Source: Absidia repens (taxonomy: Eukaryota; Mucoromycota; Mucoromycetes; Mucorales; Cunninghamellaceae). Taken from it: DNA of 64,000 bases. The notes under the pieces were generated by a model. That model worked only from the letters and a program-made list of their open reading frames with translations. It ran no database searches and was not told where the DNA came from. Numbering within the stretch: the stretch's first letter is position 1; each line of letters begins with the position of its first letter. Positions 22,681 to 34,041 of this stretch are shown here, piece by piece. A program made the translations under genes and the position numbers. The stretch is taken from the NCBI GenBank assembly GCA_002105175.1, contig MCGE01000050.1, positions 124,001-188,000 of the forward strand, given 5' to 3'.

Positions 22681-22900
22681 TTTAAGGTTCTGTTGGACTT
22701 ATATTAGTGTCAGGACTAGTATAGAAGGGCTTCCAGATCAGTGATCACAAGATGCATGGGAATCACTTTCATTTTGGATTCAGGATTTGGGACCGCCTAT
22801 TAGATTACAAATGTCTTTATTAGCTTAGTTTAGTATCAAATTGCACACAGTTTACATCCACATCTGAATAAAAATATGTCCCATTAATGAAAAAAAAATG
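22680..22900 (+). repeat. Dispersed core repeat, plus-strand copy
   Basis: It contains TAGTGTCAGGACTAGTATAG (box A-like TAGTATAGAAGG), CAAGATGCATGGGAA, CTTTCATTTTGGATTCAGGA, TTATTAGCTTAGTTTAGT and GAATAAAAATATGTC in the conserved order. Confidence 0.8.
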
Positions 22901-23399
22901 ACCCGTTATTGTCTCTCTTTCTCTCTCTCTCATATGTCATAAACAAGGGACACGCACCCCAGCATCTGCCCTCCTTTTAGGTTAGTGATGATGGCTGGTA
23001 TCCCTTTGGTATTATTTCTCATAATCTATGCAGTGTAGTAGCTCCTGTTTTGAAACCGTTCGTCATAGATTAGTGTTGCCCATTATTTAAAATCTCATTT
23101 TCTAGTCGTTCCTTCCATCTACTTCCCTGTTACAATGAACCCATTCGGGAGGGGAGGGGGGGTTAGTTTTAGTATCTTCCAAAATAATTCAAGAACATAC
23201 GTCCTTTTTTGATTCACTATGTCAAGATACCTGTTCCTGTTTGATAATAAACAACATATCTCTGATAGCTGTTTTTTGTGTGATTTAGCCTTATCAAATA
23301 TATACCTGGTTGGTTTATTTTTACCATATTTGGATTCGGAAATACGCACCCCCTCCCCTCCCCAATAAGCAAAAAAAAAAAAAAAAAAAGAGATTCAGG

Positions 23400-24410
23400 T
23401 ACCCAAAAATATGATGAAAAGAGATCTGCTAGAAATGATAGGGAACCGATCTTACTGCAGCTGCTGCTGCTGCAAAAAAAAAAAAGCCCTGACCAAGAAA
23501 GCGGGATTTCAATTGAATTTGTATAGAAGGTCCTGCTTCCAAATTTCTTCTCCTCCCTTTTTTTTTCAACTTGATGTCCTCCGATGGTCTGATGATCATG
23601 GAGTAAAGTTTTTGTTAAATTTAAAGGGGGTTTAAAAAAAGGGCATGACAAAGGACATGGGGGGGGAAGCCTTTCATTTTGAATGTAGGATTTAGTCAAC
23701 ATGGCTGATTATGGAATGGTGACATGCCCCGTAAGCTCATTGTGGTCATACAGTGGAATCTGGAATGGATTGGGTGACGCGTTGGTGGGATCTACGTTGC
23801 TGGACAAAACAATAATGGCTTTGGAATAAGTAGTTTGTTTTTTACGAGGGTGATATTCTATCTACCTATGTATCGTTCAAAGAACTTGCTGGTTTTGACT
23901 CAATATGGCTTAAATGGCATCACATAAAAATAGCACGTATACGTTAGATTGTATATTGTAGTAATAGTTTTATTAGTATGTAGAATTGCTATTATATTGA
24001 AATAAAATGTTATTGTTTTACTGCTGATAGAATATAGATGGTAAAAAAAGCGGTTTTGGATAATATAGAACTTGTTGGCTGGCGTTAGACGTTGGACAGA
24101 GCAATTCTAGTGGTATGACGACTCGATATGATTTGTGTGTGACGTCCCATAAACATAGTTTTATTAGCTAGTATACGGGTGTGTGTTTTTTTTGAATAAA
24201 CGCTCTGGCGTTCCACACTACAGGGGAGGGGGTCCTTGGGGTCAGTCCCTTCGTGCTTATTGGGGCATGGGAAAACCTTCGGTTCTGTCGGGCTTGCAGT
24301 GTGCAGTTAGGATGTAGATTGTGAATTTGTGTACTGGTGTAGATCTTGCATTTTGTGTGCTGTTGTGGATTTTGACAGTTTGGAATATATGCTGATTATG
24401 GTTGATGTAA
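23400..24410 (+). repeat. Duplicated non-coding segment (partners 36.0-36.65 and 30.5-30.9 kb)
   Basis: The part 23400-24020 matches 36030-36655 (TTGATGTCCTCC, GATGATCATGGAGT, AATGGTGACATGCCC, ATTGGGTGAC or ATTGGGCGAC). The part 24020-24410 matches 30525-30905 (CTTGTTGGCTGGC, TTAGACGTTGGACAGA, AATAAACGCTCTGGCG). No reading frame is conserved between the copies. Confidence 0.7.
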
Positions 24411-24869
24411 TTGAGATATGGATATAGTATGGGCAATTAGGTGTTCGGCATTTACTTGGTCACGAAGGAGGATGGACGACATCCAGAACAAAAAAGATAT
24501 GAGAAAACCCTTTTATTTTGGTTCTAGGATTTCCTTACTCCGTTTCTTTGTTAAAGATAGAGGTAATGTCAACGATGTTTTGGTTTGTCTTTTAGATGAA
24601 TATTCTGAACATTTTTCTCCTCATGATTTGTATAGTAGGCAATGCAGACGAAACTTAATTGTTTGATGGAATACTTAATCCGGAATCACGGCTTGGTGGT
24701 TAGTCATTGGGCAGTTTTTTTTTTTTTTTTTTTTGTGGAAGTGGTAGATACACAGTACAATAGTCATGATGGCAATAGTTTCATTCGTATTGCAAATGAC
24801 CCTTTTGAAAACAACATACATATATCTTTGATTTTTTTTTTGTCGTTTATTCAATGTGATTGATGGTTA

Positions 24870-25060
24870 CGGGGGCGGGTCAAAGAGTTTGTTGTGTCGA
24901 AGGCAGAACAAAGAAGCATTATTCCATCAAGAGGGAAGCGTTGTTGGAATCTGAAACTCCTTCTACAAGAACCACCGAAGCCTCGGTCACTCTCAAGGAT
25001 CTCCACGAATATATTTGCCATATAATCTCCCTCTTTTGAATACCGTCGGAATGGAAAATC
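24870..25060 (+). pseudogene. Transposase C-terminus remnant, copy B
   Basis: One frame reads REALLESETPSTR and then VTLKDLHEYICHIISLF before a stop. It looks like the C-terminus of a Tc1/IS630-like transposase. No start or catalytic region is present in this copy. Confidence 0.45.
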
Positions 25061-25982
25061 TATTTAGCTTATTTTTACATCTAGTTTAATATCTTTGATT
25101 TGGATGATTTGATTCATTTTCCTATATCTTTTACACCCCCCAGTAAACTATTCCATTGCTTATACTACGCTACTTCGTCTTGATACTTTTTAGTCAAATC
25201 ATAGAGCATCTGTAATTTACGTCATTTTTCCTTGGCGACAATATTCAGACCCAACATCCGATTTATTTTGATCGACGTCAATTTCGCAATGTGCGACCAG
25301 TAAATACCAATGGTAAGATCAGGCAAATGCCCTCCTCTATTTACGTCTAGCTAATTTGGTAGCAAAATTGCCTCAATTATCACTTTCATTTCACATGGTC
25401 TCCGCATATCATTCGATACATACCTCTCAGATTAGGACCTCAGTTCACATGTAATCGCTAAAACGGACCGAGTATACCGCAAGAAGAGAAAAAAAATCGC
25501 ACTCCATGCAGTGGTTCAGGACCTCCAACCATCCCACCCTACTTTCAAGAGGCAGGAATCAATCTGGTCAATACAGTAGACTCGACACATACGATTCAAA
25601 AAAAGGGGATCAATTCCATGTAATCCACACAAGGATAATAGGATGTAGTAGTAATAATAATACCTCAGTAGAATTTCAAAATCTGATTTTCAGGGCTGAG
25701 ACTCTCGGATCACAAAACCGAAATAAATCGATTTCTTAATACAGGAAAAAAAATATTATTAGATTAGTGGACTTCTAAAGTCTTGGTTTTCATGATCTGC
25801 CCCTTCGAGCCACAAACAAACCAAAGTGATTGGTTTTTCAGGCTATGCGCCTCGAGCCACAAACCTAATATGGAAAAAACTTAAATTAGCGTTGTGCGGG
25901 GAGAAAAAAAAAGAAAGTGGTGTGGCGTGGTTACAAAACATTAGGGCAGGGACCGTTTTTTTTTTTTTTTTCTGAAAATATG

Positions 25983-26041
25983 TATATAGTAGTTGGCGAT
26001 GCGACGGGAACATCGGGTTTCACTCATTTCAAACTTTTACA
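25983..26041 (+). promoter_or_regulatory. Core promoter of deiminase gene 2
   Basis: A TATATAG box lies 59 bases before the start codon, with the same GATGCGACGGGAACATCGGG leader as copy A and a poly(T) tract upstream. Confidence 0.6.
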
Positions 26042-27295
26042 ATGAAAGAACTATCTATTGTAACGGTAATTATTTGTCTTATCTCTGCGATCATGGCTTG
26101 TAATACTACTTTGGTGATGCCGGAAGAAGGAAACCCTCACAAACGGACTTGGATGGCTTATGGCGCTACGACCAGAACATGGGGAACAAGTGGCTCATTT
26201 GGTGCCAATCGTCTTATTGCTAGAAAGGATCTTATGCGTATTGCTGCCAATATTGCTCGTTTTGAACCGGTGTTTATGATCGTTGACAATGAAGATGATG
26301 AAGATGAAGCTCGCGACTTTTTGGATGAAGTTCTTCGTGAGCATGATGGATCTGTCTTTACTGGTGGTAAACAACTTCCTGCCGTTCAAAACAACAACAT
26401 CAAGTTCTTGATCCATCCTGTGGATGATTTGTGGATTCGCGACACTGGCGCTGTTTTTGTTACGGATGAACGCAAATCTTTGTATGGCATTGACTTTAAT
26501 TTCAATGGTTGGGGTCAAGAAAACACGGGTGCTCAAGGATGGAAAAAAGACCCAAAGAAAGCTGAAAATGGGATTGAAGATCAAGTTGTTTCTAATGACC
26601 GACGCATTGCTGGATTTACCATTGCCCAAGCCAACGCTACCAAGATTTCCACATGGCTTGTATTGGAAGGTGGTGGTATTGAAGTAGATGGAAAAGGCAC
26701 GGCCGTATGTACCGAAAGTTGTATCCTTAACGCAAATCGCAATCCTGGCAAGACCAAGACGGATGTGGAAGCCGAACTCCATCGTACTTTGGGTGTTAAG
26801 AAAGTGGTGTGGCTCCCTGGTGCAAAGGCAAAAGACATTACCGATGGACATGTGGATTTCTACGCTCGTTTCTCGAAAAATGGCCATATCATCTATACCT
26901 TGGACAACGACAAGAACTCACCTGACTATGAAACCACTGCGATCAACAAGAACATTCTCCAAAATGTTACCGATGTCCTTGGAAACAAACTGACGCCTGT
27001 TGCTTTAAAGACCCCTGATTCTTCCGTGGTGCGTGCTGCTGTGACCAAACGAAATGGTTGGTCTTCTGATAGCTCAAAGTTTGACGATGATACCTTTGCT
27101 GCAAGTTATATTGGTTATTATGTTAGCGACAAGTTTTTATTGATGGCTCAATACGGTGACCCTGCTGCTGATCTTGCTGCATTCAACATTTTGAAGAACA
27201 TATTCCCTGAAAAGACGATCATGCAAATCAGTACTGATGGTATTTCCAGTGGCGGTGGCACCATTCATTGTTCTACCCAACAACAGATTATCTAG
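26042..27295 (+). CDS. Secreted agmatine-deiminase-like enzyme, copy B
   Basis: This 417-residue protein is nearly identical to copy A. It has the same signal peptide and the same five catalytic positions (Asp124, Glu189, His250, Asp252, Cys410). Differences from copy A are scattered single substitutions such as Gly to Arg in HKRTW, Gln to Pro in FEPVFM and Asp to Glu in FLDEV. None falls in a catalytic motif. No intron and no disruption is present. Many third-position differences occur between the copies without frame damage, which points to purifying selection. The gene stands alone, with a T-rich 3' flank and an AATAAA signal. Confidence 0.9.
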   Translation: MKELSIVTVIICLISAIMACNTTLVMPEEGNPHKRTWMAYGATTRTWGTSGSFGANRLIARKDLMRIAANIARFEPVFMIVDNEDDEDEARDFLDEVLREHDGSVFTGGKQLPAVQNNNIKFLIHPVDDLWIRDTGAVFVTDERKSLYGIDFNFNGWGQENTGAQGWKKDPKKAENGIEDQVVSNDRRIAGFTIAQANATKISTWLVLEGGGIEVDGKGTAVCTESCILNANRNPGKTKTDVEAELHRTLGVKKVVWLPGAKAKDITDGHVDFYARFSKNGHIIYTLDNDKNSPDYETTAINKNILQNVTDVLGNKLTPVALKTPDSSVVRAAVTKRNGWSSDSSKFDDDTFAASYIGYYVSDKFLLMAQYGDPAADLAAFNILKNIFPEKTIMQISTDGISSGGGTIHCSTQQQII

Positions 27296-27384
27296 TAGTT
27301 TAGGTTTTTCTTTTTCTTTTTATTTTTTTTTATTTTTATTTTTTATTTTTTTTTATAATGTAATATTTAATAAAATAAATATAT

Positions 27385-27490
27385 ATATATCAAAACCTAT
27401 TTATTGCAAATGCAAAATTAAACAGAAGAAAACGAATAATCTAAAAGGGAGAGGGGAGGAAAGGTTAAAGTACTCACCGTCCTGTTGTTT
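27385..27490 (-). repeat. LTR-like remnant downstream of deiminase gene 2
   Basis: On the minus strand it resembles the LTR at 62547-62829: a segment with GTGAGTACTTTAACC, CCTCCCCTCTCCC and then TGCAATAAATAGGTTTTGATA. Terminal TG/CA ends cannot be fixed. Confidence 0.45.
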
Positions 27491-27689
27491 CCGTTCATTT
27501 ATATGATTGAACGTGCAGGAATATCGTCATATTTGATACAAAGTGGCATAAGACTGGCAATCATTTCTTAGGGGGGGAGGGGAAGTAGCTATAGTGTATG
27601 AACGAAAAGTAAGAATTCGGTAGGACGCTCGCAAAATAGCTACATTAGGAGTATTGTTTACTATCCGATGAACTCGAGGATATTTATTA

Positions 27690-28245
27690 AATAAAAAAAG
27701 CATGTTTTATTGTGGCAAATTGGTAGATGTTAAAGGCTAAAGATTAGAGGGCTCATTGCACCAAGGGATTGAATGGAAGGGTCTACTGGGGGATGGTCGT
27801 AGCATGAATGAGACTACATTTGAGATTTAGAGAAAGGTCAGCCCCAATCTAAAGGAAGATTTTTAATATGAGAGCTAATATATTGTACAAGACACGAGAA
27901 AGTCCAAAGGGATAGCTTTTTTTATTAATAACAACTGTCAAAACTCATCTAATGGGGGGGTGGAGAGTAGTAAATGTCTTATACATGGCATAAATGAGAC
28001 TACTAGGACATTTTCCATGAAAGCAAATAAAAAGAAACATATTTTATTCAGGTATGGACACCAACTATGGTTCAACAAATACTAACTAAGCTAATGAAGG
28101 CCCAACAAAGACAATAATGGTGGTTCTAAATCCTGGATCCAAAAGGAAAGGGGATCCCCATGCATCTTGTGATCCCTGATCTGGAAGTCTTTCTAAACTA
28201 GGCCTGACACTAATCGAAGTCCACTAAGGTTCATTACGAGACCCA
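27690..28245 (-). repeat. Dispersed core repeat with 3' modules
   Basis: On the minus strand it has GGCCTAGTTTAGAAAGAC, GGGATCACAAGATGCATGGGG, GGATCCAGGATTTAGAACCA, CATTAGCTTAGTTAGTA and AATAAAATATG. The 3' modules with CTTGTACAATATATTAGCTC run to about 27690. Confidence 0.75.
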
Positions 28246-28660
28246 GGAGTCCATAATGAAGAGGAAAAAAAAAAAATGAAAATGAACAGTGAAGGGGGAT
28301 CCGCGAAACAGAAAGAAAAACCCCTGCGGCATTTGAAATCTCGTTGGTCCTAGGTATCATCCGATTTTTGCTCATCTAGAAAAAATGGAACATCCGAACC
28401 CACAGCTTTTTGTTTGTAACCAAAAATAGAATACCCAGGCGTAGCGAGGTGCGAAAACTATTGAAAAAATAATCAGGTACAAGATTGTATCAACTACAAA
28501 AAACACAAGATTTCGTTCTGTAATAACTAATACTCTTTGAGTGTATTAATTTTCGAATTGCAATAATAACAAAATTGAAAAAAAAAATAAGTGTTGGTGT
28601 AATAAAAGTTCCCTGGCGTAAATTCTGAATAGTGCATATTTTCCTACCTCTCAAACGTCA

Positions 28661-29010
28661 ATGTGCCGAAAACAAGTTCCACCACCATTCTTGCTCAATA
28701 GTTTCTCTTTTCTCATTAATCAATTTTTTCCTAACGTGACTAAAGAAGATTTAGTGGAACTTCGCTTTCAAGGTATGTTATATATGATTCAAAAAGACAA
28801 ATAGTTGTATCTAAACTCTTCTCTGCTCTTTTATAGGATTAGCCCTGTGATGAAACTCACCAGCAACAGAAAAAAGCATTTCGCATTGTCCTTGTCGACC
28901 ATCGAAAAGGCCACTGATGATAAAATATATTGTATTGAAAGTCGTTGGAAGGAAACGCAGAAGATTTAAAATATATGGATTCAAAGGCCAGCAAAAGTGG
29001 TAAGCTTTCC
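28661..29010 (+). pseudogene. HET-family N-terminal fragment, decayed
   Basis: A first exon from ATG at 28661 to 28772 is followed by a 64-bp intron (GTATGT...TTATAG, 28773-28836). Exon 2 then aligns with the intact HET gene: KKAFRIVLVDHRKATDDKI against HRPFRIVLVDIKKATSGRI. One extra base just after the splice site puts the two parts out of frame. After EDLKYM the sequence jumps to DSKASKS followed by a GTAAGC donor, matching the internal SKASK exon end of the relative at 19.9 kb. The HET core and central region are therefore deleted. This is a non-functional fragment. Confidence 0.75.
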
Positions 29011-30050
29011 TTTTTTTTAAAAAAAAAAAACAAACAAATTGATAGTCAATCTTTATATGAATTAATATATATATAAGGTGGTGGTTTCTAACGCCGATAT
29101 TATCAAAAAAAAAAAACACCAACCTTTTTTTACGTTCTGCACCAAAGGGTGTTAAGAAAAAAGAGGTGGATATTGCTTTATCTATAATGGGGTGGGAGAC
29201 GAATGTTCAATTACTGTACGTACATACAGTAATGTACAACGAATAGAAATATGGCAATAAAAAGCAAGCTCTACGAGAGATTGGGGGTGGGTTTGCTAGG
29301 TGTACAGGATAACAGCAAGTATTAATTCGCTGGTAGAGAGTAAAAAAAAATAATCGGGATCTTAAAAGTGAGATGGGGGGTCTGGTCGACGTTTTTGCGT
29401 GGGAAAAAGTTTTTTTTTTTTTTTTTTTTTTCTAACTGGAGCCGCGGAAACATTACCCAATGACAATCAAGCCCAGAGACACGGATGATCGAAAGAAAAA
29501 AAAGATATGGAAAAGAGAAAATAAAGAAAAAGAAAAAAAGCCACTCTTTTACCTACATAGCAGAAGATCTCTTTCCATAAACATTCAGATTTCCGTTCTA
29601 GTGTACTTCGTATTTTACAACAGAAAACCGCACATAGTGTGCTTTGGGTTGTTAGACAGCGTCCATTTTTCTTAGAAAAATGCCTGGGAAGCCTTTTTTA
29701 ATTTATTTATTTTTTTTTGGGAAGAGAAAAATTTGTAGTTAAGATAGAATATAAAAAACATAAACACTCGAAGACTCTCGCTGAATCTTTGGAAACCCTT
29801 CTTCGTTACTTTTGGGGTCAGGGGAGCGGGGGACTGGGTGGAGGAGGATAATGTTTAGACAATCAGCCATTTCGCACCTTCGGTGGGGCAATTCCCCTTG
29901 GGTACCAAACGCTATGCTCCGCGGTCAGAAATCACAGAGCGACAGAAATATTTCAGGCCCCGCTAACGTGATATTTGTATTTTCCCCGAATCCTCTCCAA
30001 TTTTCATTCTTCTCTCTCTCTTCATTTTTGTAGCCGTCATGAGATCATAA
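29010..30050. other. Intergenic, no gene recognised
   Basis: The stretch contains poly(A) and poly(T) runs and an ACTGTACGTACATACAGT palindrome at about 29213-29230. Short open frames such as 29812-30033 lack conservation or recognisable domains. Confidence 0.45.
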
Positions 30051-30054
30051 TGGT

Positions 30055-30330
30055 CTTAGCTTAGTGACAGGACTAGTTTAGAAGGGTTTTCAGATCAGGG
30101 ATAACAAGATGCATGGGTAAGCCCTTTCATTTTGGATCCAGGATCTAAACTCACTATTAGTTTGGCTTTTTGGAGCCTTCATTAGCTTAGTCTAGTGATA
30201 TTTTATGCATAGTTTGTATCTACTTTTGAATAAAATATGTCTCTTTTTTTTACATGCTTCAATGAAAATTATCCAATTAGTCTCATTCATGTCTTGTACA
30301 AGAGATCCCTTTTGTCATTCATTTTCACTG
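30055..30330 (+). repeat. Dispersed core repeat, plus-strand copy
   Basis: It has GGACTAGTTTAGAAGGG, CAGGGATAACAAGATGCATG, CCCTTTCATTTTGGATCCAG, CATTAGCTTAG and TGAATAAAATATGTCTC. The 3' module CATGTCTTGTACAAGAGATC lies at 30287-30306. This is among the best preserved copies. Confidence 0.85.
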
Positions 30331-30893
30331 TGAGGAGGTTGCGCCTTTTTTTTTTTGTGTGTGTGGAAAACGCATGTTTCAATCTGGTGTCATGGGAATA
30401 TGTCTATGACTTCTGGTGGTTAAGCATATGATGAACGGTAAGGCTCTTTGAGATGTTTGCTATTCTATTCTTCTTTTGAATTATCAACTCAAGAGTACCC
30501 ACTTTTAATGTAGTTATTCAACTTGCTGGTAGAATCTAGATGATGGACAAAGCGGTTTTGAATGATATGAAAACTTGTTGGCTGGCATTAGACGTTGGAC
30601 AGAACAATTCTAGTGGCATGATGACTCGTTGATTGACTCGATATGATTTGCATTTCACTTTCCATAAACATAGTTTTATTAGCTAGTATATGTAATCCCA
30701 ATTTTTTCTTTTTTTTTTGGAATAAACGCTCTGGCGCTCCGCACTACGGGGGGGCTTACCTTGTATTCACTCCCATCGTGCTTACAGGGGCTCTGGGAAA
30801 ATCTTCAATTTTGTCGGCTTTGCATTTTGCGGTTAGGGTATAGGTTGTGAATTTGTGTGCTGGTGCGGTATTTTAACGGACGGGATGTAATTG

Positions 30894-32473
30894 AGATATG
30901 GATATAACTCGCATCTTTCGTCAATGGCTCACACCGTCTCCTGCGCTCTCCCAACTCACTCTAGATCTCCCTATTGCTTCGGGTGGTCTTGGACTCATTG
31001 ATCCTCAAGCGCAACAAATCGCATGCCAACGGCGCTGGCTACCTTACCTCCTTGCTCCCGACACCATGCTCCACTCCCCTCTAACGGCTTGGATCCAGCC
31101 AACAGTGTGCTCCCTTGCTCCCTCATCCCATCACCCCCTTTTTCATTTGCTGCTGCGTCCCTTACAATCACATGAATGGCTTCCTTTTCACTCACCTCTT
31201 CTCCTCCTCTCTTCCCTTCTTTCTCTCTCCCCTCTAGATCTCCGCAGTGTTCCATGGTCTTCTTCGATGTGTATGGATGCTCCTCTCTGGTGTCTCTTTT
31301 TGGTCTCCCCCGATCACTGGCTCACCCGCAAAAAATATCGTTCTCTTTGTATCCGTGATTTGTTTCGTTGGGACACCGATGTCAATCACCTACAACTTCG
31401 CGATCCTTTGTCCACCTCCCTTCCTTTGGGTCCCCGTTATCTCGGATACATACGCCTCGCCTGCGCTAACCAACATCCTGCCATCTCCATTGCCCCTCAC
31501 GCCGCACACTTATTCCGCCCTTCCACCGACCCCCACCCCATCTCTCCAACGCTAACCCACTCAGCGTGGCTTTACTACAACTCCCTTCCCCCTTTCAACT
31601 CCTGGTTCCGTATCCTCCACCATTCCAAACTCCACTCACTCCCACAGAGTCCTCCAGTTATCAGCCCCAGACTCTGGAAAACCTTTTGGAGTATCCGCAC
31701 TTCACCCGCCTCTCGCAATGTCTGGTACCGTCTTCTCCATCGCAAATGGCCAACCTCTCCCTTCTCCACTCATTTCTCCCCAATTTGGCCCCCACCCCAT
31801 TTTGCTCCTTCTGTCCCACTACGCACGCCGACCTCTTCCATATGGCCATCGCCTGCCCCTCCATCCTCAAAATATGGGAATCTATCTGGGAGTATCATTT
31901 TATTTACACCCCTTTCACCACCAATGGTCTGTGGCTCGCCCTGACCTGCCTCCGTTTTCCCTCACACCCCCCATATAACACCTCTCCACATCAGTGGATT
32001 CCCGTTCTCAGCACCACCCTCCTCCACATCTGGCGCGCACACTGGGCACACCACTTTGACGCTGTTCCCATCCGTCCTTCCATCATCATCCAAGCCATCA
32101 ATGCCGCCCTCGTTACCAGCCCCATGCTCCCCATCACATCTCTGGATTCCATATGAATCACTAGCAGGTAGCTCCTTAAAAAAAAAAAAAAAAAGAAAAA
32201 AAAAAAAAAAAAAAAACGACTCCCTCCTTCTGTCAGTCCCCCCCATAGATTTTAGTTTTCTCCAAATTCTTCTCCATCCCACGAACTCCCTCTCACCATT
32301 TAGCCATCCTTTTCCTTTGCGTTATTCCCCCATCATAGCAATCCCATCCATCATATATTTACATATATATTTTATACTTTAACCACGGCCACCGCTCTTT
32401 TGACGTGATAACCGGTCTTTATTTTCATTTTAATAAACGACATACTACAAAAAAAAAAAAAGATATGGATATA
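30894..32473 (+). mobile_element. 5'-truncated LINE with poly(A) tail and target-site duplication
   Basis: The insertion covers about 30907-32460. It is flanked by GATATGGATATA at 30895-30906 and again at 32462-32473, ends in poly(A) after AATAAACGACATACTAC, and is absent from the paralogous site at 24415-24426, where the duplicated 12-mer is single. These are the marks of target-primed reverse transcription. The tail matches the LINE end at 1-530, so the family has at least two copies here. The endonuclease and the reverse transcriptase catalytic region are missing. Confidence 0.93.
30907..32156 (+). pseudogene. LINE reverse transcriptase C-terminal region
   Basis: The first part reads in one frame: LDLPIASGGLGLIDPQAQQ, the SGGLGL motif seen after the reverse transcriptase thumb in many LINEs, then Pro/Leu/Ser-rich sequence to RNVWYRLLHRKWP near 31748. 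A one-base frame change leads to the second part with FCSFCPTTHADLFHMAIACP, a C-x2-C...H...C zinc-knuckle-like ending, then a stop at 32154-32156. The apparent start at 30898 lies within the target duplication and is an accident. Truncation and frameshift make the copy inactive. Confidence 0.82.
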
Positions 32474-32929
32474 GTATGGGGAGTTAGGTGTTCGGCATTT
32501 ACTTGGTCACAAAGGAGGATGGGCGATACCCAGAACAAAAAAGATACGAGAAAACCCTTTCATTTTGGTTCTAGGATTCCTTTACATCGGTCCTTAGGTG
32601 AATGCAGAGGTAATGTCAACGGTCTTTTTGGTTTTTTATTTTACATAGATGAATTCTCTGAACATGTTTCTCCTCATGAATTGTATTGTAGGCAATGCAT
32701 ACGAAACTCGATTGTTTGTTAGAATACTTAATCCGAAATAGCGACTTGTTGGTTTTTAGGTGGTTTTTTTTTTTTTTTTTGTCGAAATGGTAGATACGAA
32801 GTAGAATAAACATGGTAGCCATAGTTTTATTCGTATAGTGAATGGCCCATTTTGAAACTAAAATAGACGTCTCTGTCTTTTTTTTTTTTTTTTTTTGTCG
32901 TTTATTCAACGTGATCGATGGTTACGGGG

Positions 32930-33140
32930 GGGCAGCTCAAAGAATTACTGTAGCGAAGGTGGGATCAAAGAACTATCATGCCAAGGAATACACACTCAAG
33001 AGAAAAGCGTTGTTTTGGAATCTGAAACTGTCTCCACAAGGATCGCCGAAGCCTGCAACACGGTCACTCTCAAGGATCTCCACGAATAAATTCGCCATTC
33101 AATCTCCGTTTTTTGAGGACTGTCGCAATGGAAAGGCGAT
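32930..33140 (+). pseudogene. Transposase C-terminus remnant, copy C
   Basis: The frame reads LESETVSTRIAEACNTV then TLKDLHE and a stop; past the stop, homologous residues continue in shifted frames to EDCRNGKA. It resembles the terminal helices of DDE_3 (Tc1/IS630-like) transposases. A related N-terminal, helix-turn-helix-like fragment may be present at 53025-53330. Confidence 0.45.
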
Positions 33141-34041
33141 CTAGTTTAATTTTTTACACCTGGTTTAGTACCTTTGACTTGGATGATTTGATTTATTTCT
33201 CTATATCTTATACACCCCCAATAAACTATTCCATTATTGATGTTACGTTACTTTGCCTTGATACCTTTTTTAGTCATGCCTTGTAAGCATCCATATTTTA
33301 CATACGCCATTTTCCTTGGCAACAATATTCAGACCCAACATTGATCCGTCATCAATTTCGGAAATGTGCGACAACCAATCCCATAGTAAGAACCAAACAA
33401 ATGCTTGATCTATTCGGTCTAAGCTAATTCGGTGGCAAAATTGTCTCAATTATCAATTTCCAGCCACATGGTGTCTGTACATCATTCGATACATACCTCT
33501 CAGATTAGACCTCAGTTCACATGCAAATCGCTAAAACGGACCGAGTAGCGTAACAAGAAGAGAATAAAATCGCACTCCATGCATTGGCTCAGGACCTCCA
33601 ACCCTCCCTGCTTTCAAGAGCATAAATCAATCTGTCAATACAGTAGACTCGACACATACGATTTCAAAAAAAAGGGATTAATTCCATGTAATTCACACAG
33701 GGATAGAATAGGCAGTAATAATAATACATTAGTAGAATTTCATAAGTCTGATTTTCAGGCTGAGCCTCTCGGATCACAAACCGAGTAAAAGTATTACTTT
33801 TACAAACAAAAAAAAAAAAATTTTTTTATTGGGTTAGTGGGATTTCTGAAGTCTTGGTTTTTCCCAAATTCTGTCCTCCGAGTCTTGGTATTCAGGTTAT
33901 GCGCCTCGAGCCACAACCCTAATAAGGAAAAAGTCAATTATTGGTTGAGCGGGGGGGAAAAAAAGGAAAGTGGGGTGGCGTGGTTACAATACATGAATGG
34001 CAGGAACTTTTTTTTTTTTTTTTTTTGATTTTGAAAATATG

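Larger units (their letters stand above)
24415..28250. repeat. Segmental duplication copy B (with deiminase gene 2)
   Basis: Collinear with copies A and C. The GATATGGATATA at 24415-24426 is single here and represents the empty target site of the LINE inserted in copy C. Relative to copy A, copy B keeps about 115 extra bases around 27490-27590. Confidence 0.85.

Noticed and set aside
30898..30906. ATG at the start of the LINE-derived open frame
   Set aside because: It lies in the genomic target duplication, so it is not the element's own start codon.
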